From Nostoc spongiaeforme FACHB-130 (lineage in GTDB: Bacteria; Cyanobacteriota; Cyanobacteriia; Cyanobacteriales; Nostocaceae), in NCBI RefSeq assembly GCF_014698475.1, contig NZ_JACJTB010000026.1, positions 1-64,000 on the forward strand: 64,000 nt of DNA, given 5' to 3'. The position numbers and the translations under genes are program-made. Numbering within the stretch: the first letter of the stretch is position 1; every line of letters starts with the position of its first letter. This document shows positions 8,420-17,785 of this stretch, piece by piece. The notes under the pieces were generated by a model. That model was not told the DNA's origin and did no database searches. It saw only the letters and a program-made list of their open reading frames with translations.

Positions 8420-8560
8420 ATGTCCGACTTAAATAGAGGAATTATGAAATTTGAGGGTGCAGACTCCCCCAAAGTAGTAACTATTTCTACAGTTTTGCTC
8501 TTGGGTTCGATTGCTGGCCTAATTATTTGGGCGTTGCAAGCTGCTTATGCCTTAAATTAA
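8420..8560 (+). CDS. 46-aa single-helix membrane protein, cyanobacterial type
   Basis: The peptide starts MSDLNRGIMKFEGADSPK, has one transmembrane helix (about 20-41, VTISTVLLLGSIAGLIIW), and ends AAYALN. A strong Shine-Dalgarno sequence AGGAGG (8404-8409) precedes the ATG by about 10 bases, and a putative promoter lies upstream, so expression is likely. The N-terminal polar part plus one helix is the architecture of the small accessory subunits of photosystems, cytochrome b6f and NDH-1. I cannot place it confidently in any of them; a small NDH-1 subunit is one possibility worth testing. It is too short for most gene callers. Confidence 0.75.
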   Translation: MSDLNRGIMKFEGADSPKVVTISTVLLLGSIAGLIIWALQAAYALN

Positions 8561-8758
8561 GTGACCAGTGCTGAACAATTAGTGTTCATTTGGATATGGG
8601 CAGAATGTCAGCAAAACTTAGGTTTGCGCTACTGCCCAGTGTCCATTTGAGACATAGTAATAAAGTGTCCGAAAAATCGAGAAAAAACTTCCAAAAAATT
8701 TTAGATTTTGCGATTTTAGATTTTAGATGCAATATAAATCTAAAATCAAACATCAACA

Positions 8759-11653
8759 ATGCTTGAACTTTGGGGTGCCTTAGTTATTTTAATTGCCTGC
8801 CCCTTATTAGGAGGCTTACCTCTAATAGCCTGGATTACCAACGGGTTAACAGGTAGGCAATTATCACGGATAGGCACAAAAAACATCAGCGTCTCAGCCG
8901 CTTTTTATCATGGCGGCACATGGGTAGGGCTTTTGGCGGTAGTTTCAGAAGCCTTAAAGGGAATCGCCGCCGTTTTTCTGACTCGGATTTTTTTCCCAGA
9001 TGGTTCACCTTGGGAAATTGTCGCCATAATTGCTTTAGTTTTAGGGAGATTTTGGCTAGGTAAAGGTGCGGGAACAACAAATGCTGCTTGGGGATTTTTA
9101 ATTCATGATCCATTGGTGACAGTATTTGTTAGTTTTTTAGCAATCACCACATTTTTAGTATTTCGTGCTAAACAACCCGTGAAATATGGAGTATTAGTGC
9201 TGTTTCCCTTACTGGTAATCATCTTGCATTCTGATGATTTATTCAGAATTTTGGCCGCGATCGCTTTAGCTGTGTTGCTGGGGTGGATTTATCGGCAAAT
9301 GCCAGATGATTTAGATTTACCAGTAGAATCAGCCCAGACCAATACCCAAGCAACCTTAGCAACCTTGCAAAGCGATCGCCCAATTTTGACTTTAGATAAT
9401 GAACTAGATGGGGCAATAGTCGGACAAAAAGCCGCTACCCTCTCTCAGATTAAGCGTTGGGGTTATCCTGTCCCCAAGGGTTGGGTAATTGTCCCCGGTG
9501 CAGATCCCGAAAAATTAATCGCCATCCTCAAACCTTCTGATTTATCACCGTTAATTGTCCGTTCTTCAGCCGTTGGGGAAGATTCCGAACAAGCCTCCGC
9601 CGCCGGACAGTATGAAACGGTAGTGAGTGTCACCAGTAAAGAACAATTGCAAACTGCGATCGCCCAAGTGCGAGATTCTTACAATCATCCCAGTGCGTTA
9701 CAATACCGCATTGATCGCGGTTTACCAGAAACAGCAATGACTGTGTTGGTACAGCAGCAAGTCCAAAGCGTCTATTCGGGAGTAGCCTTTACTCGTGATC
9801 CGATTACCCAGCAAGGTGATGCGATTTTAATCGAAGCCTTACCCGGTAGTCCGATTCAAGTCGTCTCTGGACAAGTCACACCTGAACAATATCGCGCCTT
9901 TGTTGTCGAAACAGATAATATTTCTTCAATTCACATCGAAGGGACAGGACAAGTCCCCCAAGCCATCCTCAAACAAGTGGCTTACCTCGCCCACCGCATC
10001 GAAAAACGTTACCACGGCATACCCCAAGATATTGAGTGGTGTTATGACGGGCAAACTTTGTGGGTGTTACAAGCCAGACCAATAACTACCTTATTACCAA
10101 TCTGGACAAGGAAAATCGCCGCCGAAGTGATTCCGGGGGTGATTCATCCTTTAACTTGGTCAATTAATCGCCCGTTAACTTGTGGCGTGTGGGGAGATAT
10201 TTTCACAATTGTGTTGGGCGATCGCGCTTCTGGGTTAGATTTTACCGAAACTGCCACATTGCATTACTCTAGGGCTTATTTTAATGCCTCCCTCCTAGGA
10301 GATATTTTTCTGCGGATGGGTTTACCGCCAGAAAGTTTGGAATTTCTCACCAGAGGCGCAAAAATGAGTAAACCGCCTTTGCAGTCCACAATGCAGAATC
10401 TCCCCGGATTAATGCAGTTATTGAAACAGGAATGGAATTTAGACAAAGACTTTAAGCACGACTACCGCCAGTTGTTTATTCCTGGGTTATCGCAATTAGC
10501 CCATGAATCAATTGAGGAGATGGAGCCAGGGCAAATCTTAGAGAGAATTGATTTTAACTTAGAATTACTGCGGCGTGGCACTTATTACAGCATTTTAGCG
10601 CCTTTGAGTGCCGCCATTAGACAAGGCATCTTTCGGGTGAAAGATGGGCAGATTGATAATAGTGTGACACCAGAAGTTGCCGCCTTGCGATCGCTCAGTG
10701 CTTTAGCCGCCGATGCGAGAAGAATATTAACAGAATTTGAACCAGACCAAGTATTTGAACAGTTAGAACAAACACCAGAAGGTCAAAAAGTTCTTTACGA
10801 ATTTAATGAACTGCTGGAAGATTACGGTTATTTAAGTGATGTCGGGACTAACATTGCTGTTCCCACCTGGAAAGAAGACCCCCGCCCAGTGCAGCAGTTA
10901 TTTGTGCAACTAATTCAAGGCAATCAACCAGAAACAGGCGATATTGACCCAATTAATCGGGCTTTATCTGGTAAACGTAAGCGTGGCTTTGTCCAAGAAC
11001 GTGTGGATATTAAAGGCAGGGTGACAGAGGTTTATTCCCGACTGTTGGCAGAATTGCGCTGGCGATTTGTCGCCATTGAAAAAACTTGGTTAAAATCTGG
11101 GTTATTCAAAGAGGCGGGCGATATCTTTTTCCTAGAAATAACAGAAATTAGACAGCTAATTGCCGAAACTGATACCCCGTTGCGAGAACGCTTACCAGAA
11201 ATTATCGAATATCGGCGATCGCAATTTCTCGAAGATAGCAAAATTCCCCAAGTCCCGATTTTGATTTACGGCCATACACCACCCCATCCCCTAGCACCTT
11301 CTCCTATCTACTCTGACCAACTATTACAAGGTATTCCCGCCAGCCACGGACAAGCCGAAGGTCGAGTCAAAGTAGTGCGAAACTTACAAGATTTGCCCCA
11401 AATTGACCGCGATACCATTTTAGTTGTCCCTTACACCGATTCTGGTTGGGCTCCTTTATTAGTGCGGGCTGGCGGACTGATTGCAGAAGTTGGCGGTAGA
11501 TTATCTCATGGCGCAATTGTCGCCCGTGAATATGGTATCCCGGCGGTGATGGATGTCAGAGGTGCAACTTGGTTGTTGCAAGATGGTCAACGGGTCAGAA
11601 TTGATGGGTCTAGGGGTATCGTAGAACTATCTAACGACCTGAGACCCCAATGA
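8759..11653 (+). CDS. PlsY-like membrane domain fused to a PEP-synthase/PPDK-like phosphotransferase
   Basis: A 964-residue fusion. Residues 1-185 are hydrophobic with several helices and carry PlsY-like motifs (RIGTKNISVSAAF, SEALKGIAAV, LGRFWLGKGAGTTNAAW), as in glycerol-3-phosphate acyltransferases that use acyl-phosphate. Residues about 205-445 form the ATP-grasp nucleotide-binding half of PEP synthase/pyruvate phosphate dikinase (RSSAVGEDSEQASAAGQY, DIEWCYDG, LQARPIT). Residues about 445-860 are a helical linker. The C-terminal swivelling domain carries the phosphohistidine motif GGRLSHGAIVAREYGIPAV (His917). The PEP-utilising C-terminal TIM barrel of true PEP synthase is absent, so the enzyme more resembles rifampin-phosphotransferase-type proteins in layout. 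Substrate unknown. The cupin gene overlaps its end by 4 bp. Confidence 0.8.
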   Translation: MLELWGALVILIACPLLGGLPLIAWITNGLTGRQLSRIGTKNISVSAAFYHGGTWVGLLAVVSEALKGIAAVFLTRIFFPDGSPWEIVAIIALVLGRFWLGKGAGTTNAAWGFLIHDPLVTVFVSFLAITTFLVFRAKQPVKYGVLVLFPLLVIILHSDDLFRILAAIALAVLLGWIYRQMPDDLDLPVESAQTNTQATLATLQSDRPILTLDNELDGAIVGQKAATLSQIKRWGYPVPKGWVIVPGADPEKLIAILKPSDLSPLIVRSSAVGEDSEQASAAGQYETVVSVTSKEQLQTAIAQVRDSYNHPSALQYRIDRGLPETAMTVLVQQQVQSVYSGVAFTRDPITQQGDAILIEALPGSPIQVVSGQVTPEQYRAFVVETDNISSIHIEGTGQVPQAILKQVAYLAHRIEKRYHGIPQDIEWCYDGQTLWVLQARPITTLLPIWTRKIAAEVIPGVIHPLTWSINRPLTCGVWGDIFTIVLGDRASGLDFTETATLHYSRAYFNASLLGDIFLRMGLPPESLEFLTRGAKMSKPPLQSTMQNLPGLMQLLKQEWNLDKDFKHDYRQLFIPGLSQLAHESIEEMEPGQILERIDFNLELLRRGTYYSILAPLSAAIRQGIFRVKDGQIDNSVTPEVAALRSLSALAADARRILTEFEPDQVFEQLEQTPEGQKVLYEFNELLEDYGYLSDVGTNIAVPTWKEDPRPVQQLFVQLIQGNQPETGDIDPINRALSGKRKRGFVQERVDIKGRVTEVYSRLLAELRWRFVAIEKTWLKSGLFKEAGDIFFLEITEIRQLIAETDTPLRERLPEIIEYRRSQFLEDSKIPQVPILIYGHTPPHPLAPSPIYSDQLLQGIPASHGQAEGRVKVVRNLQDLPQIDRDTILVVPYTDSGWAPLLVRAGGLIAEVGGRLSHGAIVAREYGIPAVMDVRGATWLLQDGQRVRIDGSRGIVELSNDLRPQ

Positions 11654-11991
11654 TTACCACATCCCTCAACAACTTGCCCGAAGAATCTGTTTCTCACAAC
11701 CCAGAAATTAAAAAAAAGGTGATGTTGCGCTTTGGTGATTTACCTCACCTCACCAACTTTTCTCAAGCCAGCTTTGCCCCCGGACAGACAGCCGCAGCAC
11801 ACGTACATCAAGATATGTGTGAAGTATTTTTTGTTGAAGCAGGTTCTGGGGTAATTCGCGTAGATCACCAAGAATATCCTCTACTGCCCGGAAACTGTAT
11901 TGCTATAGAACCTGGGGAAGTTCACGAAGTCATTAATAGCGGCGATACTGAACTTGTGCTGACCTACTTTGGTTTGCGGGTGAAGTCATAA
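11650..11991 (+). CDS. Cupin-domain protein
   Basis: A 113-residue single-domain cupin. The first metal-binding motif is HVHQDMCEVFFVEAG (two His and a Glu) and the second is LPGNCIAIEPGEVHEVIN with the final His. Such small cupins bind a metal and act as isomerases, dioxygenases or sensors; the function here is unknown. The start overlaps the stop of the PlsY/PEP-synthase fusion gene as ATGA, so the two are translationally coupled and probably act on a common substrate or pathway. Confidence 0.85.
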   Translation: MITTSLNNLPEESVSHNPEIKKKVMLRFGDLPHLTNFSQASFAPGQTAAAHVHQDMCEVFFVEAGSGVIRVDHQEYPLLPGNCIAIEPGEVHEVINSGDTELVLTYFGLRVKS

Positions 11992-12062
11992 TCCCCAAAG
12001 CTCTATCAGAATCTCGTGCCACAATCATCCATTGAGTAAACAGTCGTCATCTCGTAAAACTG

Positions 12063-13475
12063 TTACTCACTTGCGGTTTCTACAGGCGTGGTCGATTCTG
12101 GGATGGGATTCGTGGATGAACCAAAGGCAACCCGTAAAAAAGGTGGAGCCAAGAAAGTTGTCAAAATTACCATGATAATAATCGACACCTCCAGGGGCTT
12201 ATCCAAAATGCCGCTAGCTGAACCGATGCCAGCAAACACTAGACCCACCTCACCTCGTGGAATCATCCCAACCCCGATCGCCACTCGATTGATGCCGGGT
12301 TGTCCAAACACTGCCCAACCTGTGATCAGCTTGCCGATAATCGCCACTGCGATCAAAAATGTTGCAATCAATAGTCCTGCTCGATTCTCCGGTACCGCAG
12401 GGTTCAAAACACCAAGGTCAGCACGCGCTCCCACCGTAACAAAAAAGATGGGTACCAGTAAATCAGCGATCGGTTTGATTAATTCATCCAACTCGTTCCG
12501 AGGATCTGTTTCATCTAGCACCAAACCCGCAGCAAAGGCACCCAAAATCGCTTCGAGGTGAATGGCGTTCCCTAAAAATGCCATAAAGAAAGCGAAGATA
12601 AATGCTGGAATCACGATATTCCCACGGGTTTTGAGCTTATCCACAATCGCCACAAAACTTTTGTTAAAGACACCCCCCAATAAAATTGATCCAATCAAGA
12701 ATGCCGTAGCACTGACAATCAAGTAAATGACATTAGCAACATCAATCTCACCGGTTTTGGCTAAACTGGCGACTACAGCCAAGACAATAATGCCGAGGAC
12801 ATCATCAATCACCGCCGCGCCAACAATGATTTGCCCTTCTTTGGATTTGAGTTGACCTAACTCTGACAAGACTTTAGAGGTAATGCCGATACTCGTTGCC
12901 GTTAACGCGGCCCCCGCAAAAATCGCTGGAATTGCTGCGACATGAAAGACTATCATTAACCCTGCCGTTCCCGCCGCAAAAGGTGCCGCGACTCCGACAC
13001 AGGCGACAACCGTGGCTTGAATTCCCACTTCCTTCAGTTGCCGCAGATCGGATTCTAGTCCAATTTCAAACAGCAAAATAATCACGCCGATTTCGGCTAG
13101 AACTGAAATCACTTCACTTTGCGACTCAAAGATTCGAGTTAGTGCATCCGGTGCCAATTGATTCAATCCTTGCAGCGCCGTCATAATCACCGAGTCAGAG
13201 GCAGACAGCCCCCCTTCAGGAAAGATCACCAGGTGCAACGCCGAAACGCCGACAATCACACCGGCAACCAGTTCCCCCAGGACGGGCGGAAAATCCAAGC
13301 GTCTAGCGACCTCTGCACCGAACTTGCTGGCCAGATAAATCACCACTAGCGTCAGCAATACGCCAGACAGAATAATGGGTGAATCCTCAGCAACAACAGT
13401 CGCCAGGAATGGTATCGGGGCTATGAGACTAGCTATCTCCCCACTGAAAAGAGGCAGAATGTTGGACAAAATCAT
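12063..13475 (-). CDS. Cation:proton antiporter (CPA2 family, NhaS3-like)
   Basis: A 470-residue integral membrane protein with about 12-13 helices. Features include the LASKFGAEVARRLDFPPVLGEL entry region (split here by description only), GLESDLRQLK, AAVIDDVLGIIVL with the paired Asp residues of the transport site, and IPRGEVGLVFAGIG. These are typical of CPA2 Na+(K+)/H+ antiporters such as cyanobacterial NhaS3. It lies 226 bp downstream of sbtB on the same strand, a setting that fits export of the sodium that enters with bicarbonate through SbtA. A strong terminator hairpin (13586-13605) between sbtB and this gene suggests partial or separate transcription. Its GC content is higher than in surrounding genes. 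Confidence 0.88.
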   Translation of the reverse strand: MILSNILPLFSGEIASLIAPIPFLATVVAEDSPIILSGVLLTLVVIYLASKFGAEVARRLDFPPVLGELVAGVIVGVSALHLVIFPEGGLSASDSVIMTALQGLNQLAPDALTRIFESQSEVISVLAEIGVIILLFEIGLESDLRQLKEVGIQATVVACVGVAAPFAAGTAGLMIVFHVAAIPAIFAGAALTATSIGITSKVLSELGQLKSKEGQIIVGAAVIDDVLGIIVLAVVASLAKTGEIDVANVIYLIVSATAFLIGSILLGGVFNKSFVAIVDKLKTRGNIVIPAFIFAFFMAFLGNAIHLEAILGAFAAGLVLDETDPRNELDELIKPIADLLVPIFFVTVGARADLGVLNPAVPENRAGLLIATFLIAVAIIGKLITGWAVFGQPGINRVAIGVGMIPRGEVGLVFAGIGSASGILDKPLEVSIIIMVILTTFLAPPFLRVAFGSSTNPIPESTTPVETASE

Positions 13476-13585
13476 GAGTTTAAAGGAATGAAGGTTAAGG
13501 GTTTGAGGAAGTTATAAAACTGCGGGGGGAATGACTTTTGCGCCAGGGTCAAAGTTCTGTGGACACCAAACATGCTCACTCAAAA

Positions 13586-13605
13586 GCCGAGGTCATAACC
13601 TCGGC
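13586..13605 (-). terminator. Terminator hairpin between sbtB and the antiporter gene
   Basis: A perfect 8-bp stem GCCGAGGT-CATA-ACCTCGGC. Read on the reverse strand it is followed by TTTTGAG, as in a rho-independent terminator. It would end most sbtA-sbtB transcripts before the antiporter gene, or attenuate read-through. Confidence 0.65.
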
Positions 13606-13620
13606 CTTTGGGGTCTGCGT

Positions 13621-14052
<432 letters not shown>

Positions 14053-14119
14053 TTATTTACATTGGTCTACTTGGTCTGCCGGGTCAAGGGAGTGCTGACA
14101 GACCGCGTTCCGTCTCGGA

Positions 14120-15247
14120 TTAGCCGCCGAGTGCCTGGGCAAGTCCGAGGAAGAACGGTATACACAAGCCGATCGCAACTGGCGTACCGATGGCTGTGGA
14201 CGCGCCTATATATGCGGATGGATTGGCTGATGGGATACCGGCTCGCAAGGTGGGCGGCCCTGAGATGTCAGAACTAGAGGCAGCGATCACAGCCAGAACC
14301 ACTACACCGCCCATGCTGAATCCCGCGACTTGGTGGGCAATCATACCAAGACCGAAGGCAATTAACCCATGTACAAACGGTGCTATCACACTATACACGA
14401 CGTACCACTGGGCTACCTTACGCAGTTCGCCAACCCTTGACCAAGCTTCCATACCCATGACCAGCATCAAGATCGAAAGCAAGCCGCGAAAGGCGGGATC
14501 GTAGAAGCTTTTATAGACACTTTCCGGCTGGGTGAACAGTCCCAGAGCGAGGCCTAACAACATTGCCGATAGGGCAGGGCCCCGGAGGCTTTCCTCGATT
14601 ATCGGCCATATCTTGACGCGATTATCCGTATCGCCCTTCTGCTGGCTGAGATACTCTTGTCGGCTACTGGGATAATCTTTTTGATCGGGATAATTGCCAG
14701 CCGTCACAAGCTGCTCACTGAAAGACTCATGCCCAATAGAGTAGGCTGCTTCTTTACGCTTCTTCTTGTTGATGTAAATGTTAGCCACCACAATCGCAGT
14801 TACGAGCGCGGGGATATCCATGAAGGGATAAAGTGCGCCAGCCCATGCCTCGTATGCCATGTTTTGTTCGTCCAGTACTGTCAGTGCGGCAGCCATTGTA
14901 GAACCACTCACGGCTCCAAACAACCCCCCGGTCGCGATCGCATCCACGGTTTTGACCTTCGGCAGCTTGGCTAACGTATAGCGCGCGATGAATACAATCG
15001 TAATCCCTGTTATTACAGCAAAAATCATGGGAAAGATCATAGCCGCCAGGTTGGAATTGCGGATCGCAATTCCACCGGTCAGACCGATTTTGGTGAGCAG
15101 CATGAAGACGATGATCGAACAAATCGCCTCTGGAATTACCAATTCGCTACCAAGGGCGGCAATAATCATACCGCCAATCAGAAACGCAAGCGTTGGGGAC
15201 TGCAACTGCTTAACAAAGTCTATGAAAAATAAGGATACAAAATCCAC
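14120..15247 (-). CDS. SbtA, sodium-dependent bicarbonate transporter
   Basis: SbtA imports bicarbonate with sodium across the plasma membrane for the carboxysome-based CO2-concentrating mechanism. The 375-residue protein has about ten hydrophobic helices in two inverted halves, a family-typical start (SLFFIDFVKQLQSPTLAFLI), the conserved SGSTMAAALT stretch and a hydrophilic central loop (about 165-205). Translation starts at a GTG (15247), supported by GGAGGT five bases upstream. It heads the sbtA-sbtB pair, with a sodium/proton antiporter gene next. Hand-counted GC in sample lines (50-63%) is higher than in flanking genes (about 33-47%), which suggests transfer or a different codon regime. 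Confidence 0.95.
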   Translation of the reverse strand: MDFVSLFFIDFVKQLQSPTLAFLIGGMIIAALGSELVIPEAICSIIVFMLLTKIGLTGGIAIRNSNLAAMIFPMIFAVITGITIVFIARYTLAKLPKVKTVDAIATGGLFGAVSGSTMAAALTVLDEQNMAYEAWAGALYPFMDIPALVTAIVVANIYINKKKRKEAAYSIGHESFSEQLVTAGNYPDQKDYPSSRQEYLSQQKGDTDNRVKIWPIIEESLRGPALSAMLLGLALGLFTQPESVYKSFYDPAFRGLLSILMLVMGMEAWSRVGELRKVAQWYVVYSVIAPFVHGLIAFGLGMIAHQVAGFSMGGVVVLAVIAASSSDISGPPTLRAGIPSANPSAYIGASTAIGTPVAIGLCIPFFLGLAQALGG

Positions 15248-15262
15248 GAATACCTCCTTGTG

Positions 15263-15280
15263 ACTCCTCTGACGAGGAGT
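15263..15280 (-). promoter_or_regulatory. Hairpin in the sbtA leader
   Basis: A 7-bp inverted repeat ACTCCTC/GAGGAGT with a TGAC loop ends 6 bases upstream of the sbtA Shine-Dalgarno sequence. One arm (on the sbtA transcript, ACTCCTC) is complementary to a GAGGAGT-like site, so it could influence translation initiation. Function is inference. Confidence 0.35.
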
Positions 15281-15710
15281 AGTGAAATAAATGAACTAAG
15301 TAAACTCTAAAGAGTTAAAGAGAGTAAGAGCGAGGCACTTCACCCTGACAACACAGCAGGGCAGTTTCATTTGTTACTTAATGTATTTTGTCAATACCAT
15401 GGGCGATAAATCTCAGGGCAAAAGGAGGTAAATGAACGGTAGATTAAACGAACTAGAACCGACCCTTTTCATAGAAAGGATGGGTTATAAATAAAAGTCG
15501 GCTGGAGAATGGAATCTAACATCTGCGATCGCGTACTCAAAAAAGCCTCAACAACAGATTGCCGAGTGACTTCCAGCTCTGAAAAACTAAATCGTAATAG
15601 TTAAATCATTTGGATATTCTTAACTGTACGCCACTCTGGGTAGTAATACTTACTGAGTGAGCAAGAAAAAAGTTTTTGTATGTATAGATATTTTTCTATG
15701 GTTTTTAAAA

Positions 15711-15785
15711 CACTGACACAGTGAAGCCAGCAGTTAGGGGCAGCAGCCCAATGTGGGTAGCCGCCGAGATACCGATACTGTTGGC
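15711..15785. other. Foldable element, hairpin plus three-way junction
   Basis: CACTG-ACA-CAGTG (15711-15723) is followed by a 9-bp closing stem GCCAGCAGT (15726-15734) with ACTGTTGGC (15777-15785, one G-U). The closing stem encloses GGGC-AGCA-GCCC and GGTA...TACC hairpins. This looks like a folded RNA domain, but it matches no riboswitch or RNA family I can name. The strand is undecided. Confidence 0.35.
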
Positions 15786-16078
15786 GAAATACTTTTACTT
15801 AACCAATTTTTTTAGATTCACTATTAAACCTATGAAGTTTATCTACTACCATATCGTCTCCACTTAATGTCCCTCCCACCAAAAGTATTATTTGCTATTT
15901 CATTGCCCCTACTGATTCGCGATCGCATTTTAAATTTTGCCCATTAGTTTTCTACACATATAGCCTTTTTTGTCAATGCGTAAGTTCTAAAAATATCCAA
16001 TCTTGGTAATAAGAAATCACAGATACACAAAAATAACCCGCTTTTGCTGGGTATTGTTATCTTTTATCAAACATAATA

Positions 16079-16654
16079 TTAGTATTTCTCTGGTTGCCAA
16101 TTAGGATTAGTCAGACTGGTGAGAATATGGTCTTGCCACTTACCATTAATTAATAAATAATCTCTGGCATAACCTTCAACCACAAATCCTAAACGTTTGA
16201 GGACATTACCGCTACGTTGGTTATGTGGCATATAATTTGCCATAATGCGATGAAAATTTAAATCATCAAATACATATTGAATTGCTGCTTTTAATCCTTC
16301 TGTCATGTAGCCTTTGCCTTGCTCATGTTCTGCTAGGCTATAACCTACATAACAAAAATGGGCGGCTCCCCTAATAAAATTATTGAAATTAATTGTGCCA
16401 ATGATATTCTTAGGATTTTTGCGAGAAAATATAAATAATTTTAAAGATTGGTCATGAATAAATTCTAAAAATGTATTTTCTAATTGATATTGCCAATACT
16501 CTTCTGTAAAAAAGCCATCCCCCCATTGAGGATAAAAGGGAGTTAGATAAGATTTATTGTCTAGGAAATATCTTAAAATTTGGGGAATATCTTCTTTGAT
16601 AGCAATGCGTAATAATAAGCGATCGCTAGTAATAATTGGCAATTCCGAGTGCAT
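16079..16654 (-). CDS. GNAT acetyltransferase, RimJ/RimL type
   Basis: A 191-residue N-acetyltransferase. The start ITSDRLLLRIAIKEDIPQI is typical of the RimJ/RimL group. The acetyl-CoA binding region reads LAEHEQGKGYMTEGLKAAIQYVF (Q/RxxGxG/A motif in EQGKGY), followed by NQRSGNVLKRLGFVVEG. Members acetylate protein N-termini or small amines; the target is unknown. It stands alone, convergent in orientation with no nearby partner. Confidence 0.85.
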   Translation of the reverse strand: MHSELPIITSDRLLLRIAIKEDIPQILRYFLDNKSYLTPFYPQWGDGFFTEEYWQYQLENTFLEFIHDQSLKLFIFSRKNPKNIIGTINFNNFIRGAAHFCYVGYSLAEHEQGKGYMTEGLKAAIQYVFDDLNFHRIMANYMPHNQRSGNVLKRLGFVVEGYARDYLLINGKWQDHILTSLTNPNWQPEKY

Positions 16655-16901
16655 ACAAACTTAACCAACTTGATAACTGATGGCTACAGCATTTTATTCT
16701 GGCTGTTTGCGGTTGTGAGTACCAAACAGTAAAACTGTTATAACAAGATTTAGCAAAATTAGCATTTTCGAGATTTTGTCTTCCTTGTCTACCCTGTTTC
16801 CCTTGTCTGTGTTGTTCATATAGTATAAAAGAGCGATCGCCCTCCACCAGTTGAGAAAATTCGGAAAATTAGGCGATCGCATTTTGAATATATTCAATAC
16901 T

Positions 16902-17606
16902 TTAATAGCTCAGAGCCAGTTGTAACTGGAGGTAGTCCACAAAGTCTACAAGTTCTGTCTCTGAGAGATGGTGACGTGATTTTTTGCCATATTTTTGCTG
17001 TAAATACTCTCTACCTTGCTGGGGAGTCCAATTTAACTGTGATAAATATGCGTCGGTTTTAGCAATAAAATCAGCACGAATTTCTGATGTAATTCCATTA
17101 TCCAGTATTTCTCTTGTGTCTGAAGTTACAGTTTTTGTACCATTAATTTTCAGACTCACTTGTTTTCCTAATGCTTGCCAGTCTATTTCCTTATGTCCAT
17201 CCCAACTTACCCCCACAGAACGATAAGTTACTGGATGATAAATTGTACAAAATACTATGGACTTTTCGCCTGGACTCACCGCAATAGTTAATGGCTGAAG
17301 CAATTGTTCATAGCTTAAGGCATCAAGTGAGAGCAATAAACCCTTAGAGAAATAAGACTCACTTCCTGAGCGAATAATATAAGGCTTATCTGCCAAAATA
17401 TGTAAATCTATTTTTTCACTTTTTCCCTGAGAAGTTTCTATTATTTTGTTAACTTCTATTTCCGTAATCACGCCAGTTAACGCTCTGTCATAAATAGGTA
17501 TTTGTTTACCATCATCAGAGAGCATATACCAACAATGATCACTTTCTTTACTCACAAATACATACTGAGGTTTTGGGATAGAGCCGAACCCTAATTTAAC
17601 ATCCAT
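16902..17606 (-). CDS. Hypothetical protein with a cyanobacterial C-terminal helical motif
   Basis: A 234-residue soluble protein of unknown function. It begins with a beta-rich segment (VKLGFGSIPKPQYVFVSKES). The C-terminal 40 residues (GREYLQQKYGKKSRHHLSETEL followed by a hydrophobic helix) resemble a short helical module at the end of several uncharacterised cyanobacterial proteins. There is no signal peptide or membrane segment. No function is proposed. Confidence 0.7.
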   Translation of the reverse strand: MDVKLGFGSIPKPQYVFVSKESDHCWYMLSDDGKQIPIYDRALTGVITEIEVNKIIETSQGKSEKIDLHILADKPYIIRSGSESYFSKGLLLSLDALSYEQLLQPLTIAVSPGEKSIVFCTIYHPVTYRSVGVSWDGHKEIDWQALGKQVSLKINGTKTVTSDTREILDNGITSEIRADFIAKTDAYLSQLNWTPQQGREYLQQKYGKKSRHHLSETELVDFVDYLQLQLALSY

Positions 17607-17785
17607 ATTCCATGAAGATACTTATGTAACTAAATTGTCAACAAGCAACTAGTTTTATAATTCCCTAGTCAGTTAGTTGGTTAACAATCTTGCACAAAAA
17701 ACAGATCCAAATATCACAAACCACGTTTCTCAATTCTGTCCTTGAGGAACGTGGCTGGTAATGACGAGAGATGTAATAAAAATCT

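Larger units (their letters stand above)
15248..16078. other. Leader/promoter region of sbtA and unassigned structured DNA
   Basis: Near the sbtA start is the short hairpin ACTCCTC-TGAC-GAGGAGT (15263-15280). A tiny open frame of 20 codons with an AGGAGGT site lies on the opposite strand (15432-15494). A strongly foldable segment lies at 15711-15785. No larger protein gene is visible. Low-CO2 regulation of sbtA by NdhR/CcmR is known in other cyanobacteria, but I could not identify an operator with confidence. Confidence 0.5.

Noticed and set aside
12088-12561. 157-aa open frame opposite the antiporter gene
   Set aside because: Antisense shadow of a long, higher-GC membrane protein gene; no family features.
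14190-15263. Several open frames opposite sbtA
   Set aside because: All are shadows of sbtA on the other strand, favoured by its higher GC.
15432-15494. 20-codon frame with AGGAGGT ribosome site upstream of sbtA
   Set aside because: Good ribosome site but only 20 codons on the strand opposite to sbtA; not enough to claim a gene or leader peptide.
15711-15785. Cobalamin or manganese riboswitch
   Set aside because: The fold is compact but the conserved boxes of those riboswitches are not present, and no forward gene follows.
16626-16897. Two overlapping reverse frames after the acetyltransferase gene start
   Set aside because: They translate CCTTGTCT microrepeats and have no protein character.
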